This document shows positions 49,615 through 59,026 of a stretch of DNA of 64,000 nucleotides, one piece after another. Below the pieces are notes generated by a model. That model saw nothing but the letters and a program-made list of their open reading frames with translations, was not told the origin of the DNA and searched no databases. The DNA is taken from the NCBI GenBank assembly GCA_937138255.1, contig CAKZOU010000046.1:1-64000 (forward strand), read 5' to 3'. The position numbers and the translations under genes were made by a program. Position 1 is the stretch's first letter; each line of letters starts with the position of its first letter. This stretch comes from an uncultured Paracoccaceae bacterium (GTDB lineage Bacteria; Pseudomonadota; Alphaproteobacteria; Rhodobacterales; Rhodobacteraceae).

Positions 49615-50141
49615 CCGGTAAATTTCTCACCCTGATCCTTGTCCTCGCCGCCGCAATTGCTGGCGGTTCGCTCTATTATCTTCAGGTCTATGCCTATTAC
49701 GACGAGGTGACCGATGCTGAGGCGGGCGGAGTGACGCTTGTTGCCAACGCAATCGGCAAGCCGATCAAGATCGTCTACGACGATTTTCAGGCCATCGACT
49801 CCGACAGCTCGCCCCTGCGTTTCCGCGCCTGTTTTTCTGTGACCAACAGCCTTGGGATGCTGACGGAAAATTTCCGGGTCTACGAGGATCCGGTGCCCAC
49901 TGTGGCCCCAAGCTGGTTCGACTGCTTCGACGCCAAGGCGCTGGGCGCGGCGCTCGAAGAAGGCACCGCTATTGCCTTCATGGGTGAGGAAAATATCCAC
50001 TACGGCTTTGACCGTGTGGTCGCTGTCCTGCCCAATGGCCGCGGCTTTGCATGGCACCAGATCAACCATTGCGGCGAGGTCGTCTTTGACGGCAACCCCG
50101 CGCCCGAAGGCTGCCCGCCTGTCCCGGAAGGACTGCAATAA
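49611..50141 (+). CDS. DUF6446 membrane-anchored protein
   Basis: 176 residues from the ATG at 49611 (ATGA overlap with fkbM). An N-terminal membrane anchor or uncleaved signal (LTLILVLAAAIAGGSLYYLQVYAYY) is followed by a periplasmic domain with four cysteines (FRACFSV, DCFDAK, NHCGEVV, EGCPP), possibly disulfide-bonded. The pattern is that of DUF6446, a family seen beside glyS in Rhodobacteraceae; function unknown. The stop overlaps the glyS start by one base (TAATG). Confidence 0.82.
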   Translation: MTGKFLTLILVLAAAIAGGSLYYLQVYAYYDEVTDAEAGGVTLVANAIGKPIKIVYDDFQAIDSDSSPLRFRACFSVTNSLGMLTENFRVYEDPVPTVAPSWFDCFDAKALGAALEEGTAIAFMGEENIHYGFDRVVAVLPNGRGFAWHQINHCGEVVFDGNPAPEGCPPVPEGLQ

Positions 50142-52228
50142 TGCCCGATCTTCTGATTGAACTCTTCTCCGAAGAAATCCCCGCCCGGATGCAGGCGCGG
50201 GCGGCGGAGGACCTCAAAGGCCTCGTGACCAACGGGCTTGTCGAGGCCGGGCTGACCTATTCGGGCGCAGCCGCCTTCGCCACGCCGCGCCGTCTGGCGC
50301 TGTCGGTCGAGGGGCTGTCGGGGGCGAGCAAGGCAGTGCGCGAAGAGCGTAAAGGCCCCGCGACGACCGCGCCGGATCAGGCGGTCGAGGGTTTTCTGCG
50401 CTCGACCGGACTCACCCGCGATCAGCTCGAGGTGCGCGAGGCCGGCAAGGGTCAGGCCTATTTCGCGGTGATCGAGAAACCGGGCCGCGCGGCGGCCGAG
50501 ATCATTGCCGAAGTGCTTGAACAGACGATCCGCACTTTCCCATGGCCCAAGTCCATGCGCTGGGGCGCGGGCAGCCTGCGCTGGGTGCGCCCGCTGCATT
50601 CGATCATCTGCATCCTGACTGACGAGGCCGGGGCGACGGTCGTCCCGCTCGAGATCGACGGGATCAGCGCAGGCAACACGACCCGCGGGCATCGGTTCCT
50701 TTCCAAAGGGGATATCAAGGTTTCGGGGTTTGAGGATTATGAGGCCAAGCTGAAGAAGGCCCATGTGATCTTGCGGGCCGACGAACGCGCCGAGACGATC
50801 TGGCATGACGCCACCAATCAGGCCTTTGCCTCTGGCCTCGAAGTCGTTGAGGACAAAGGGCTTTTGGCCGAGGTCTCGGGCCTTGTCGAATGGCCTGTGG
50901 TGCTCTCGGGCAAGATCGGCGAGGCCTTCCTTGGCCTGCCGCCAGAGGTGCTCCAGACCTCGATGAAGGAACATCAAAAGTTCTTCTCCGTCCGCAACCC
51001 GCGCTCGGGGCGGATCGAGGGCTTTGTCACCGTCGCCAATACCGAAACCGCCGATCACGGCGAAACGATCCTGAAGGGCAATCAAAAGGTTCTTTCGGCG
51101 CGGCTGTCGGATGCGCGGTTTTTCTATGAGAACGACCTGCGCGTCGCCAAGGCGGGCATGGGCGACTGGCTCGACGGCCTCGCCAATGTGACCTTCCACA
51201 ACAAACTGGGCTCGCAGCGCGACCGGATTGCCCGCATCGCAGCCCTTGCCCGCGAGATCGCGCCCAAGGTTGGTGCGGATCCCGCACAGGCCGAAGAGGC
51301 CGCCAGCATCGCCAAGGCCGATCTGCGTTCGGCGATGGTCGGCGAATTCCCCGAGCTTCAGGGCGTGATGGGCCGCTACTATGCGCTGGCCGCGGGCCGT
51401 GCACCCGAGGTGGCCGACGCCGCCCGCGACCACTATTCGCCGCTGGGCCCGTCTGACGACGTTCCGACCGCGCCCGCCTCGGTCGCCGTGGCGCTCGCCG
51501 ACAAGCTCGACACGCTCACCGGCTTCTGGGCCATCGACGAGAAACCGACCGGCTCGAAAGACCCCTTCGCCCTGCGCCGCGCCGCGTTGGGGGTGATCAG
51601 GTTGGTGTTGGGGAATGGGTTGCGGATGTCACTTGGTGGCGCCTGGCACGACCATCGCGAAACTGTTGCCTCCAATGCGCAAGGTGGAGCAATGGCGGAT
51701 ATTGCCGACCTCCTCTCCTTCTTCCACGACCGCCTCAAGGTCTTCCTGCGCGACGAGGGGATCCGTCACGATGTGATCGACGCCTGCCTTGCCATGCCGG
51801 GCAGCGATGATCTGACGCTTCTGGTCAAACGTGCCCGGGCGCTGTCGGGGTTCATGGGGACAGAGGACGGCGAAAACCTGATCCAAGGCTACAAGCGCGC
51901 CAATAACATCCTGACGCAGGCCGAAGAGAAGGACGGGGTCGAATATTCCTATGGTGCGGATGTGAAATTTGCCGAGGGCGACGAGGAAAAGGCGCTTTTT
52001 GCCGCGCTTGATCGCGCCGAGGCCGAGATTGCTCCGGCGATGAAGGCCGAGGATTTCGGCGCGGCGATGGCGGCGATGGCCGCGCTTCGTGCGCCGATTG
52101 ATGCCTTCTTCACCGCTGTTCAGGTGAATTCCGACAATCAGGTGGTGCGCCGCAACCGGCTTAACCTTCTATCTCGCATCCGCAGCATCTGTCTTTCGGT
52201 GGCCGACCTCAATCGCATCGAAGGCTAG
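50141..52228 (+). CDS. glyS: Glycyl-tRNA synthetase beta subunit
   Basis: 695 residues, full length. Opening MPDLLIELFSEEIPARMQARAAEDL is the conserved GlyS start. Further blocks are ATPRRLALSVEGLS, WPKSMRWG...LRWVRPLHSIICIL, SMKEHQKFFSVRN, an HD-like helical region (GFWAIDEKPTGSKDPFALRRAALGVIRLVL) and a C-terminal anticodon-binding DALR-type domain (FFTAVQVNSDNQVVRRNRLNLLSRI). It contributes tRNA binding to the GlyQ/GlyS enzyme. It is followed 69 bases later by the PPDK-like gene, probably in the same transcript. Confidence 0.97.
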   Translation: MPDLLIELFSEEIPARMQARAAEDLKGLVTNGLVEAGLTYSGAAAFATPRRLALSVEGLSGASKAVREERKGPATTAPDQAVEGFLRSTGLTRDQLEVREAGKGQAYFAVIEKPGRAAAEIIAEVLEQTIRTFPWPKSMRWGAGSLRWVRPLHSIICILTDEAGATVVPLEIDGISAGNTTRGHRFLSKGDIKVSGFEDYEAKLKKAHVILRADERAETIWHDATNQAFASGLEVVEDKGLLAEVSGLVEWPVVLSGKIGEAFLGLPPEVLQTSMKEHQKFFSVRNPRSGRIEGFVTVANTETADHGETILKGNQKVLSARLSDARFFYENDLRVAKAGMGDWLDGLANVTFHNKLGSQRDRIARIAALAREIAPKVGADPAQAEEAASIAKADLRSAMVGEFPELQGVMGRYYALAAGRAPEVADAARDHYSPLGPSDDVPTAPASVAVALADKLDTLTGFWAIDEKPTGSKDPFALRRAALGVIRLVLGNGLRMSLGGAWHDHRETVASNAQGGAMADIADLLSFFHDRLKVFLRDEGIRHDVIDACLAMPGSDDLTLLVKRARALSGFMGTEDGENLIQGYKRANNILTQAEEKDGVEYSYGADVKFAEGDEEKALFAALDRAEAEIAPAMKAEDFGAAMAAMAALRAPIDAFFTAVQVNSDNQVVRRNRLNLLSRIRSICLSVADLNRIEG

Positions 52229-52297
52229 TAAAACCAAAGGTTTTCCTTGCTGCGAATCGCAATGCGCCTAAAGTGCGGGCAGCAGGAGAACGCCGCA

Positions 52298-54847
52298 GTG
52301 CAGAAAGAGATCACCTATCCGCCGGTCACGCTGATTACGCCCGAGGTGCCGATGTCGCCTTCGGTGCATGGCGGCCGCGCGAAATGCCTGCAGCGGCTCA
52401 TTCGTCTCGAGATGCCAGTGCCGATCACGGTGGCTTTGTCTTTCGCCGCTGTGCGGGCCGTCGCCCAGGGGCAGCTGCCGGATATGGCCAAGGTCATGGC
52501 GCCCTTTGGCGACGATCCCCTTATTTCGGTGCGACCCTCGAGCCAGGATCCCGACTGGGGCGGGCCGGGGGCGATCCTCAACATTGGTATGAACGACGAG
52601 CGCCATGCGCGTATGTCGGCCGAGATCGGCGCCGAGGCAGCAACCGCGCTCTATCTGCGCTTTATCCAGTGTTACGCGGTTCATGTCTCCCGCCTCGATC
52701 CGGATTCCTTCGATCTTCCGGCCCGCCCGTCGCCGCAGGCGCTGCAAGCGGCGCTGGATGCCTATGAATACGAGATGGACGAGCCCTTCCCGCAAGACCC
52801 GCGCGAGCAGTTGTCCGAGGTCTTGCGCTCAATGGCCCGCGCGTGGGATGGCACCACCGCCCGCCTTCTGCGGCAGGCAAAGGGCGCCCCCGCGGATGCA
52901 GGCCTCGGCCTTGTGGTTCAGGCGATGGCGCTGGGCGTGGGCAAGGGCGAATGCGGCTCCGGCGTGATCGAGTTTGTCGACCCGACCACCGGCGAGCGGA
53001 TGCTCAAGGGCCGCTACCTCGCGCAAAGCCAAGGCCGCGAGGCGCTGACCGATGGCGATGGGGCGCTTTATCTCATGCGCGATCCGCGCGGGCTTTCGGT
53101 GGAAGAGGCTTTGCCCGAGGTGTTTCAGAACCTCGTGCGCTATGGCGATCTCTGCCGCGCCAAGCTGCGCGAAGAGATGCAGATCGAGTTCGCGATCGAA
53201 AACGGCAGGCTCGCCATCCTCGATGCCGTGCGCGTTCAGCGGTCGAGCCGTGCCGCGGTGCGGATTGCGGTGGCGCTGGCCGAAGACGGGATCATCCCGC
53301 GCGAGGAGGCGATCCTGCGGGTCGAGCCGACCGCACTTTCCGAGCTTCTGCACCGGCAGGTCGACCCTTCCGCGCCCCGCGATTTCATCGTCAAAGGCAT
53401 CGCCGCGAGCCCCGGCGCGGCCTCGGGCAAGATCGTTTTCACCGCCGACGACGCCACCGCCAGCGCCGCCCGCAGCGAGCCTTGCGTGCTCGTCCGCTGG
53501 GAAACCAGCCCCGAAGACATTCGCGGGATGCACGTCGCCCAAGCGGTTCTGACTGTGCGTGGTGGCATCACCAGCCACGCCGCGGTGATCGGCCGCGGGC
53601 TTGGCCTGCCTTGCGTGGTGGGGGCTTCGGACCTGACCATCGACCGCAAGAAAAAGATCCTCTTCGGGCCGAACGGCAAACGCTATGCCGAAGGCGATGT
53701 CATCACCATCGACGGCACCAAGGGCGAGGTTCTGGCCGGCGAGCCGCCGATGCTCGAAGCGGCGCTTGATGGCGCGTTCCAGACGCTTCTCACTTGGGCC
53801 GACGAGTTCCGCGATATCGGCGTGCGCGCGAATGCCGATACACCCGCCGACGCCCAGACCGCCCGCAACTTCGCCGCGCAGGGCATCGGCCTTTGCCGCA
53901 CCGAGCATATGTTCTTCGAGGGCGACCGCCTTGGTGTTATGCGCGAGATGATTTTCGCGGGCTCTGCCGGAGACCGCCGCGCCGTGCTCGACCGGCTCTT
54001 GCCGATGCAGCGGGCCGATTTCGTCGAGCTGTTCAAGATCATGCAGGGCCAGCCGGTTTGCATCCGCCTGTTCGACCCGCCCTTGCACGAGTTCCTGCCG
54101 ACCGAGAAAACAGGAATGCGGGATCTGGCTGAACAGCTCGATCTGCCGCTCTCGGACGTGGCCGCCCGTGTCGAAGCCCTGTCGGAATACAATCCGATGC
54201 TCGGGATGCGTGGCGTGCGTCTCGGCCTCACCTATCCCGAGATCTACGACATGCAGGCCCGCGCGATCTTCGAGGCGACCGTGGCCGCCAGCCGCAAGGG
54301 CGATCCGGTGGTGCCCGAGATCATGATCCCGCTGGTTTCCGCCATGCGCGAGGTCGAGATCGTCAAGACCCGCATCGACGCCGTGGCGGCCAATGTGAAG
54401 GCCGAGAGTGGGGTCGATTTCAACTATCGCCTCGGCGTGATGGTCGAGACCCCCCGTGCAGCCCTTCGTGCCGCCGACATCGCCCAACACGCTTCGTTCC
54501 TGTCCTTTGGGACCAATGACCTGACGCAGATGACCTATGGCCTTTCGCGCGACGATGCGGGGCGGTTCATGTCGGCCTATGTGCAGGCGCATGTCTATGA
54601 GGAAGACCCGTTCCATACCCTTGATGCCGAGGGCGTGGGCGAGCTTCTTTCGATCGGCGCCGAGCGCGGCCGAAGTGGCCGGCCCGATGTTGTCCTGTCG
54701 ATCTGTGGCGAGCACGGAGGCAGCCGGTCGGCTATAGATTTCTGCCGAAAACAGGGCTTCGACTATGTTTCCTGCTCTCCGTTCCGGGTTCCGGTTGCGC
54801 GGCTTTCCGCTGCTCAACTGGCTATCGCAGATCGTCTGAAGCTCTAG
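52298..54847 (+). CDS. ppdK: Pyruvate phosphate dikinase-family protein with divergent ATP-grasp region
   Basis: 849 residues from GTG 52298, which has AGGAG nine bases upstream; TTG 52247 and ATG 52262 are in-frame alternatives. The central phosphohistidine domain (GGITSHAAVIGRGLGLPCVVG) and the PEP/pyruvate TIM barrel (GLCRTEHMFF-like, FGTNDLTQMTYGLSRDDAG, CGEHGG) are intact. The N-terminal nucleotide domain is shortened and altered: GGKGANL is GGRAKCL, and the Glu of the usual GE(Y/F)L segment is Arg (LKGRYLAQSQG). Expected reaction is pyruvate plus ATP plus phosphate to PEP, but ATP use is doubtful. glyQ-glyS-ppdK order is common in alphaproteobacteria. Confidence 0.82.
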   Translation: MQKEITYPPVTLITPEVPMSPSVHGGRAKCLQRLIRLEMPVPITVALSFAAVRAVAQGQLPDMAKVMAPFGDDPLISVRPSSQDPDWGGPGAILNIGMNDERHARMSAEIGAEAATALYLRFIQCYAVHVSRLDPDSFDLPARPSPQALQAALDAYEYEMDEPFPQDPREQLSEVLRSMARAWDGTTARLLRQAKGAPADAGLGLVVQAMALGVGKGECGSGVIEFVDPTTGERMLKGRYLAQSQGREALTDGDGALYLMRDPRGLSVEEALPEVFQNLVRYGDLCRAKLREEMQIEFAIENGRLAILDAVRVQRSSRAAVRIAVALAEDGIIPREEAILRVEPTALSELLHRQVDPSAPRDFIVKGIAASPGAASGKIVFTADDATASAARSEPCVLVRWETSPEDIRGMHVAQAVLTVRGGITSHAAVIGRGLGLPCVVGASDLTIDRKKKILFGPNGKRYAEGDVITIDGTKGEVLAGEPPMLEAALDGAFQTLLTWADEFRDIGVRANADTPADAQTARNFAAQGIGLCRTEHMFFEGDRLGVMREMIFAGSAGDRRAVLDRLLPMQRADFVELFKIMQGQPVCIRLFDPPLHEFLPTEKTGMRDLAEQLDLPLSDVAARVEALSEYNPMLGMRGVRLGLTYPEIYDMQARAIFEATVAASRKGDPVVPEIMIPLVSAMREVEIVKTRIDAVAANVKAESGVDFNYRLGVMVETPRAALRAADIAQHASFLSFGTNDLTQMTYGLSRDDAGRFMSAYVQAHVYEEDPFHTLDAEGVGELLSIGAERGRSGRPDVVLSICGEHGGSRSAIDFCRKQGFDYVSCSPFRVPVARLSAAQLAIADRLKL

Positions 54848-55011
54848 ATTTGGTATGACGTCTGGGCCCCCAACTACATATATGGGGTCAAAGCTGACAG
54901 TTTTCGTCAAAGCTGGGGAAAACTCGAGCTTTAAGGTGGACGGCTTTCCCATTTCGCATTAAGGAGTGCCGGCCTGCGCGGGGCTAACCGCGTGGAACCT
55001 GGGTTGGGGAA

Positions 55012-55689
55012 ATGATCCTGTCGCTCGGACATCGTATGATCCGGGTCGCCATCTGTGCGGCCGGCATATTTGTGTTTGGGGCTGTGGCCTCCTCTTCTGA
55101 AGAGCTTCTAGCCAGCCGTCTTGGGGCGTTGCTTGGGCAAGAGCGCCAAGCGCTCGACGTTGTGTCGTCCGCCCATTTGGAAATGCTTACTGCGCCGCCG
55201 AACAAGGCTCAGGACCGCCAAGAAGAGATCAGCGAACACTACACCGCCGAATATCTTGCCCAGCAACCTGCCCCTGAGGGTGACGCGCAATGGGAATGCC
55301 TGACCGAGGCGCTCTATTTTGAGGCGCGCGGTGAAACGATCGAGGGGATGTTCGCGGTTGGCGAAGTGATCCTCAACCGGGTTGAGAGCAGCTCTTTCCC
55401 CACCACCATCTGCAAAGTCGTCAATCAGGGCACGGGGCAACGTTTTGCCTGCCAGTTCACCTATACCTGCGATGGCAAGCTGGAATCGGTGCACGAGCCC
55501 GCGGCATGGGACATGGTAGGCCGTATCGCCCGGCTTCTGATCGATGGAGCATCAAGCGACCTGACCCACGGCGCAACCTTCTATCACGCGATGTCGGTCA
55601 GCCCATCTTGGGCCAACCGCTTTGCTCAGACCGCGACGATCGGCTCGCATCTCTTTTATCGCGAACCAACCCGCACAGCGTCGAACTGA
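55012..55689 (+). CDS. SleB-type cell wall hydrolase
   Basis: 225 residues. An N-terminal hydrophobic segment (RVAICAAGIFVFGAVASSSEE) acts as signal or anchor; a helical linker follows. The C-terminal SleB (hydrolase_2) domain is WECLTEALYFEARGETIEGMFAVGEVILNRVESSSFPTTICKVVNQG, with the catalytic Glu of ALYFEARGE, and HGATFYHAMSVSPSWA. It should cleave peptidoglycan glycan strands (lytic transglycosylase type). ATG 55012 was chosen; ATG 55036 is also possible. Upstream is a 164-base gap with a repeated GTCAAAGCTG (54887 and 54906). Confidence 0.88.
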   Translation: MILSLGHRMIRVAICAAGIFVFGAVASSSEELLASRLGALLGQERQALDVVSSAHLEMLTAPPNKAQDRQEEISEHYTAEYLAQQPAPEGDAQWECLTEALYFEARGETIEGMFAVGEVILNRVESSSFPTTICKVVNQGTGQRFACQFTYTCDGKLESVHEPAAWDMVGRIARLLIDGASSDLTHGATFYHAMSVSPSWANRFAQTATIGSHLFYREPTRTASN

Positions 55690-55761
55690 TCCGCATCTCT
55701 GGTTGCCGTTGGGGTCGCGTGGCGCTATTCCGCGAGCATTATTCGCCGCTGGGGCTATGAT

Positions 55762-56676
55762 ATGACCGACGACATAAGTCTCGCTTTTGCCCATCCGGCC
55801 GAACGCGCCGCTGCCAGCGCGACACAGCCCTGCGACCGGATCTCGCTGCGCGACTATATCGTCGAGGTCGAGATCGGCGCCTTCCAGCAGGAACGCGGGC
55901 ACCTTCAGCGGGTGCGCTTCAACGTTGTCGTCGAGGTTGCCCCGCAGACCGGCGAGATCGACGACGATGTGGATCGCATTCTGTCCTACGACAAGGTGAC
56001 CGAGGCCATTGGCGCCGAACTGGGCGAAGAGCGGATCAATCTTCTCGAAACGCTCGCCGCCCGCGTGGCCGAACGCATCCTTCGCGAGCCGCAGGCGCAA
56101 CGGATATTCGTGCGGATCGAGAAATTGGATCGTGGGCCGTTTTCACTGGGTGTCGAGATCGTTCGCGCCAAGGGCGAAGTGGCGCGCAAGGGGCAAGATC
56201 ATGTGCAGGTGCCGCATCCCCGGATCGCGTTCCTGACGAACGAGGCGGTGGCAGCGTCTGGCCTCTCGACATGGATCGATCAACTTTCGGCCGACAGGAC
56301 GCCGCTAATCCTCTGCGTCGGCGCTGCAACGGGGGTGGCGCCCGAAGCGTCCTCGCCCCTTGCCCAACGGCGGATCGACCTTCTCGCCATCGAACAGAAC
56401 GCATGGATTCTGGCGGCCCGGGATTCGCGGTGCATCGTGGTGGAGACCCGGACCGAGCTCGACTGGGCCATGAAAAACGGCGAGATCACGGTCTGGGCGC
56501 CCTCTAAGATCGTGCTCGATTCTGCCCATCGCCCCTCGGTCGGCCCGCGTGACCCGCTGGCATTGGCTGGCTGGTTTGCCGAAGAGATGAAGGCAGCCGA
56601 ATTTGTGGTCATCGGGGCCGAGGCGCCGGAACTTTCGATCCCGAGCCGCGCGATGCCTCTTGGGGCAACGAAGTGA
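55762..56676 (+). CDS. folB: Dihydroneopterin aldolase (FolB) with large C-terminal extension
   Basis: 304 residues, against about 120 for ordinary FolB. Residues about 25-135 form the FolB tunnelling fold (RISLRDYIVEVEIGAFQQERGHLQRVRFNVVVEV, SYDKVTEAI, INLLETLAARVAERIL, VRIEKLDRGPFSLGVEIVR). The remaining 160 residues are an unassigned domain (TPLILCVGAATG, RRIDLLAIEQNAWILAARD, ITVWAPSKIVLDSA, FVVIGAEAPE) with alternating strand/helix pattern. FolB splits dihydroneopterin to glycolaldehyde and hydroxymethyl-dihydropterin. It overlaps folP (GTGA), with glmM next. Confidence 0.85.
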   Translation: MTDDISLAFAHPAERAAASATQPCDRISLRDYIVEVEIGAFQQERGHLQRVRFNVVVEVAPQTGEIDDDVDRILSYDKVTEAIGAELGEERINLLETLAARVAERILREPQAQRIFVRIEKLDRGPFSLGVEIVRAKGEVARKGQDHVQVPHPRIAFLTNEAVAASGLSTWIDQLSADRTPLILCVGAATGVAPEASSPLAQRRIDLLAIEQNAWILAARDSRCIVVETRTELDWAMKNGEITVWAPSKIVLDSAHRPSVGPRDPLALAGWFAEEMKAAEFVVIGAEAPELSIPSRAMPLGATK

Positions 56677-57686
56677 CCTCCTATCACCAACCGGCCGCCC
56701 GGAGCGGTGAGCCTCGCCCCGACGGCGCGCTGCCTCTTGCGGGAAGCGCCTCGGTCTGGTGGCAGGGGGCGTTTAGCGGCGGGCGAGATCACCTTGCTGA
56801 AACATTGGCCGTGGCTTTGGACGCCGCCACTCAAAGGCGGCTCTCGGGCCTCCGAGCCGACATTGCGGGCCTTTCCCTCGACCGCCCGCGTATCATGGGG
56901 ATCCTCAATATCACCCCCGACAGCTTTTCCGATGGCGGGCAGATCTTTGCCGTCGAGGACGCGCTCAACCGCGCCCGCAAGATGGCCACTGAGGCGGACA
57001 TCCTCGATATCGGAGGCGAAAGCACACGGCCCGGATCGGCCACTGTCGCCGAAAAAGACGAAATCGCCCGCGTCGTTCCGGTGATCGAAGCGATCCGCGC
57101 GGCCGGGATCACGACACCGATTTCCATCGACACGCGCAAGGCCAGCGTTGCCGCCGCTGCGCTGGATGCTGGCGCCGATATCGTCAACGATGTGGCCGCC
57201 ATGACCTATGACAGCGCGATGGCGGGCCTTGTGGCGGAGCGTGGCGTGCCGGTCTGCCTCATGCACGCGCAGGGCGATCCAGCGACGATGCAGGACGATC
57301 CGCGCTATGACGATGTTGTGCTGGATGTGTTCGACTGGCTGTCGGAGCGGATCAGCGCTGCCCAATCGGCGGGCATCGCTCGCGACAAGATCATCGTCGA
57401 TCCCGGCATCGGCTTTGGTAAGACGCTGCAACATAACGTGAGTCTCTTGCAGAACCTTTCAATCTATCATGACCTCGGTTTCCCGATCCTTCTCGGCGCC
57501 TCGCGCAAGCGGTTCATCGGCACGATCGGCAACGCGCCCGATCCTTTGGATCGCGTGGCGGGTTCGGTGGCCGTGGCACTGCATGGTGCAGCGCAGGCTG
57601 TTCAGATCCTGCGTGTCCATGATACATTCGAAACAAGACAGGCGTTGAGCCTGCAACAGGCGATTTTCGGGACGGATATTTCATGA
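56673..57686 (+). CDS. folP: Dihydropteroate synthase
   Basis: 337 residues from GTG 56673, overlapping folB. The DHPS TIM barrel begins near residue 72: [66 protein letters not shown] and the C-terminal [32 protein letters not shown]. The first 70 residues are an extra N-terminal segment usual in this group. It joins hydroxymethyl-dihydropterin diphosphate with 4-aminobenzoate. The stop overlaps the glmM start by 4 bases. Confidence 0.96.
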   Translation: MTSYHQPAARSGEPRPDGALPLAGSASVWWQGAFSGGRDHLAETLAVALDAATQRRLSGLRADIAGLSLDRPRIMGILNITPDSFSDGGQIFAVEDALNRARKMATEADILDIGGESTRPGSATVAEKDEIARVVPVIEAIRAAGITTPISIDTRKASVAAAALDAGADIVNDVAAMTYDSAMAGLVAERGVPVCLMHAQGDPATMQDDPRYDDVVLDVFDWLSERISAAQSAGIARDKIIVDPGIGFGKTLQHNVSLLQNLSIYHDLGFPILLGASRKRFIGTIGNAPDPLDRVAGSVAVALHGAAQAVQILRVHDTFETRQALSLQQAIFGTDIS

Positions 57687-59026
57687 GCCGCAAGCTTTTC
57701 GGGACAGACGGCGTGCGTGGCACAGCCAACACCTATCCGATGACCGCAGACCTTGCCCTGCGCCTCGGCGCGGCGGCGGGCCGCTATTTCGGCAATGACG
57801 GTGCCAACGGGCACCGCGTGGTGATCGGCAAGGACACGCGCCTTTCGGGCTATATGTTCGAAAACGCGCTCACCGCGGGCCTGACTTCGACGGGCATGAA
57901 CGTGCTGCTCCTTGGCCCCGTTCCGACCCCCGCTGTCGGGATGCTGACTACGACCATGCGCGCCGATCTGGGCATCATGATCTCCGCCAGTCACAATCCG
58001 CACCACGACAACGGGATCAAGTTCTTCGGCCCTGATGGCTTCAAGCTCTCCGACGCCGCGGAGGCCGAAATCGAGGCGCTGCTTGAGGGCGATCCCGCCT
58101 ATGCGCCGGCCGACCGTATCGGACGGGCCAAGCGGATCGACGATGGCCGGTTCCGCTATGCCGAGCGGGTCAAATCGACCTTTCCCGCCGGCAAGCACCT
58201 AACCGGCCTTAAAGTGGTGATCGACTGCGCCAACGGCGCCGCCTATCGTGTCGCGCCTGAGGTGCTTTGGGAGCTTGGCGCCGAGGTGATCCCCGTGGGC
58301 GTTGCGCCGAACGGTCGCAATATCAACGAGAAATGCGGCTCGACGAGCCCGGCTTTGGCTGCCGAGACCATCGTTGCCCATGGGGCCGATATGGGCATTT
58401 GCCTCGATGGCGATGCCGACCGGGTGATGATCCTTGATGAAACGGGCAAGGTCGCCGATGGCGATCAGATCATGGCGCTTATGGCCACGCGCTGGGCGGC
58501 GGAGGGGCGGCTCAATCATGGAACGCTCGTCGCAACCGTCATGTCCAATCTCGGGCTGGAACGTTTCCTCCAAGGCAAGGGCCTCCGCCTTGAACGCACC
58601 GCCGTGGGCGATCGTTATGTGGTCGAGCGGATGCGCAAGGGTGGGTTTAACTTGGGTGGCGAACAGTCCGGCCATATCGTGATGACCGATTACGCGACAA
58701 CCGGCGACGGCCTTCTGGCTGGCCTTCAGTTCCTTGCAGCCATGGTCGAAACCGGCAGGAAGGCAAGCGAGCTTGCCCGCAATTTCGAGACCGTGCCGCA
58801 AATGCTCAAGAATGTTCGCTATGGCGCGGGGCAAGACCCGCTGGCCTCGAAAACTGTGAAAGATGCCATAGCGGCCGCCGAAGCCGATCTTGTCGGCAAG
58901 GGTCGCCTCCTGATCCGCAAGTCGGGCACCGAGCCTCTCGTGCGGGTGATGGCTGAATGCGAGGATGCAGGGCTTCTTGCTCGGGTCGTCGACGGGATCG
59001 TGGCCGAGGTCGCGGCGGCAAGCTAA
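57683..59026 (+). CDS. glmM: Phosphoglucosamine mutase
   Basis: 447 residues. The opening is [16 protein letters not shown]; the catalytic phosphoserine loop is [25 protein letters not shown]; the metal loop is [24 protein letters not shown] and the phosphate-binding [14 protein letters not shown] follow. It interconverts glucosamine 6-phosphate and 1-phosphate on the way to UDP-GlcNAc for peptidoglycan and LPS. It is coupled to folP; the folP-glmM pair is conserved in proteobacteria. The end overlaps the opposing DMT transporter gene by 4 bases. Confidence 0.97.
   Translation: MSRKLFGTDGVRGTANTYPMTADLALRLGAAAGRYFGNDGANGHRVVIGKDTRLSGYMFENALTAGLTSTGMNVLLLGPVPTPAVGMLTTTMRADLGIMISASHNPHHDNGIKFFGPDGFKLSDAAEAEIEALLEGDPAYAPADRIGRAKRIDDGRFRYAERVKSTFPAGKHLTGLKVVIDCANGAAYRVAPEVLWELGAEVIPVGVAPNGRNINEKCGSTSPALAAETIVAHGADMGICLDGDADRVMILDETGKVADGDQIMALMATRWAAEGRLNHGTLVATVMSNLGLERFLQGKGLRLERTAVGDRYVVERMRKGGFNLGGEQSGHIVMTDYATTGDGLLAGLQFLAAMVETGRKASELARNFETVPQMLKNVRYGAGQDPLASKTVKDAIAAAEADLVGKGRLLIRKSGTEPLVRVMAECEDAGLLARVVDGIVAEVAAAS

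Noticed and set aside
50000-51433. Long minus-strand open frame inside glyS
   Set aside because: Shadow frame; glyS is complete and conserved.
52230-52244. AAAACC-AAA-GGTTTT inverted repeat after glyS
   Set aside because: Low-GC 6-base stem without a following T-run; too weak for a terminator.
52829-54952. Long minus-strand open frame inside the PPDK-like gene
   Set aside because: Shadow frame without recognisable domains.
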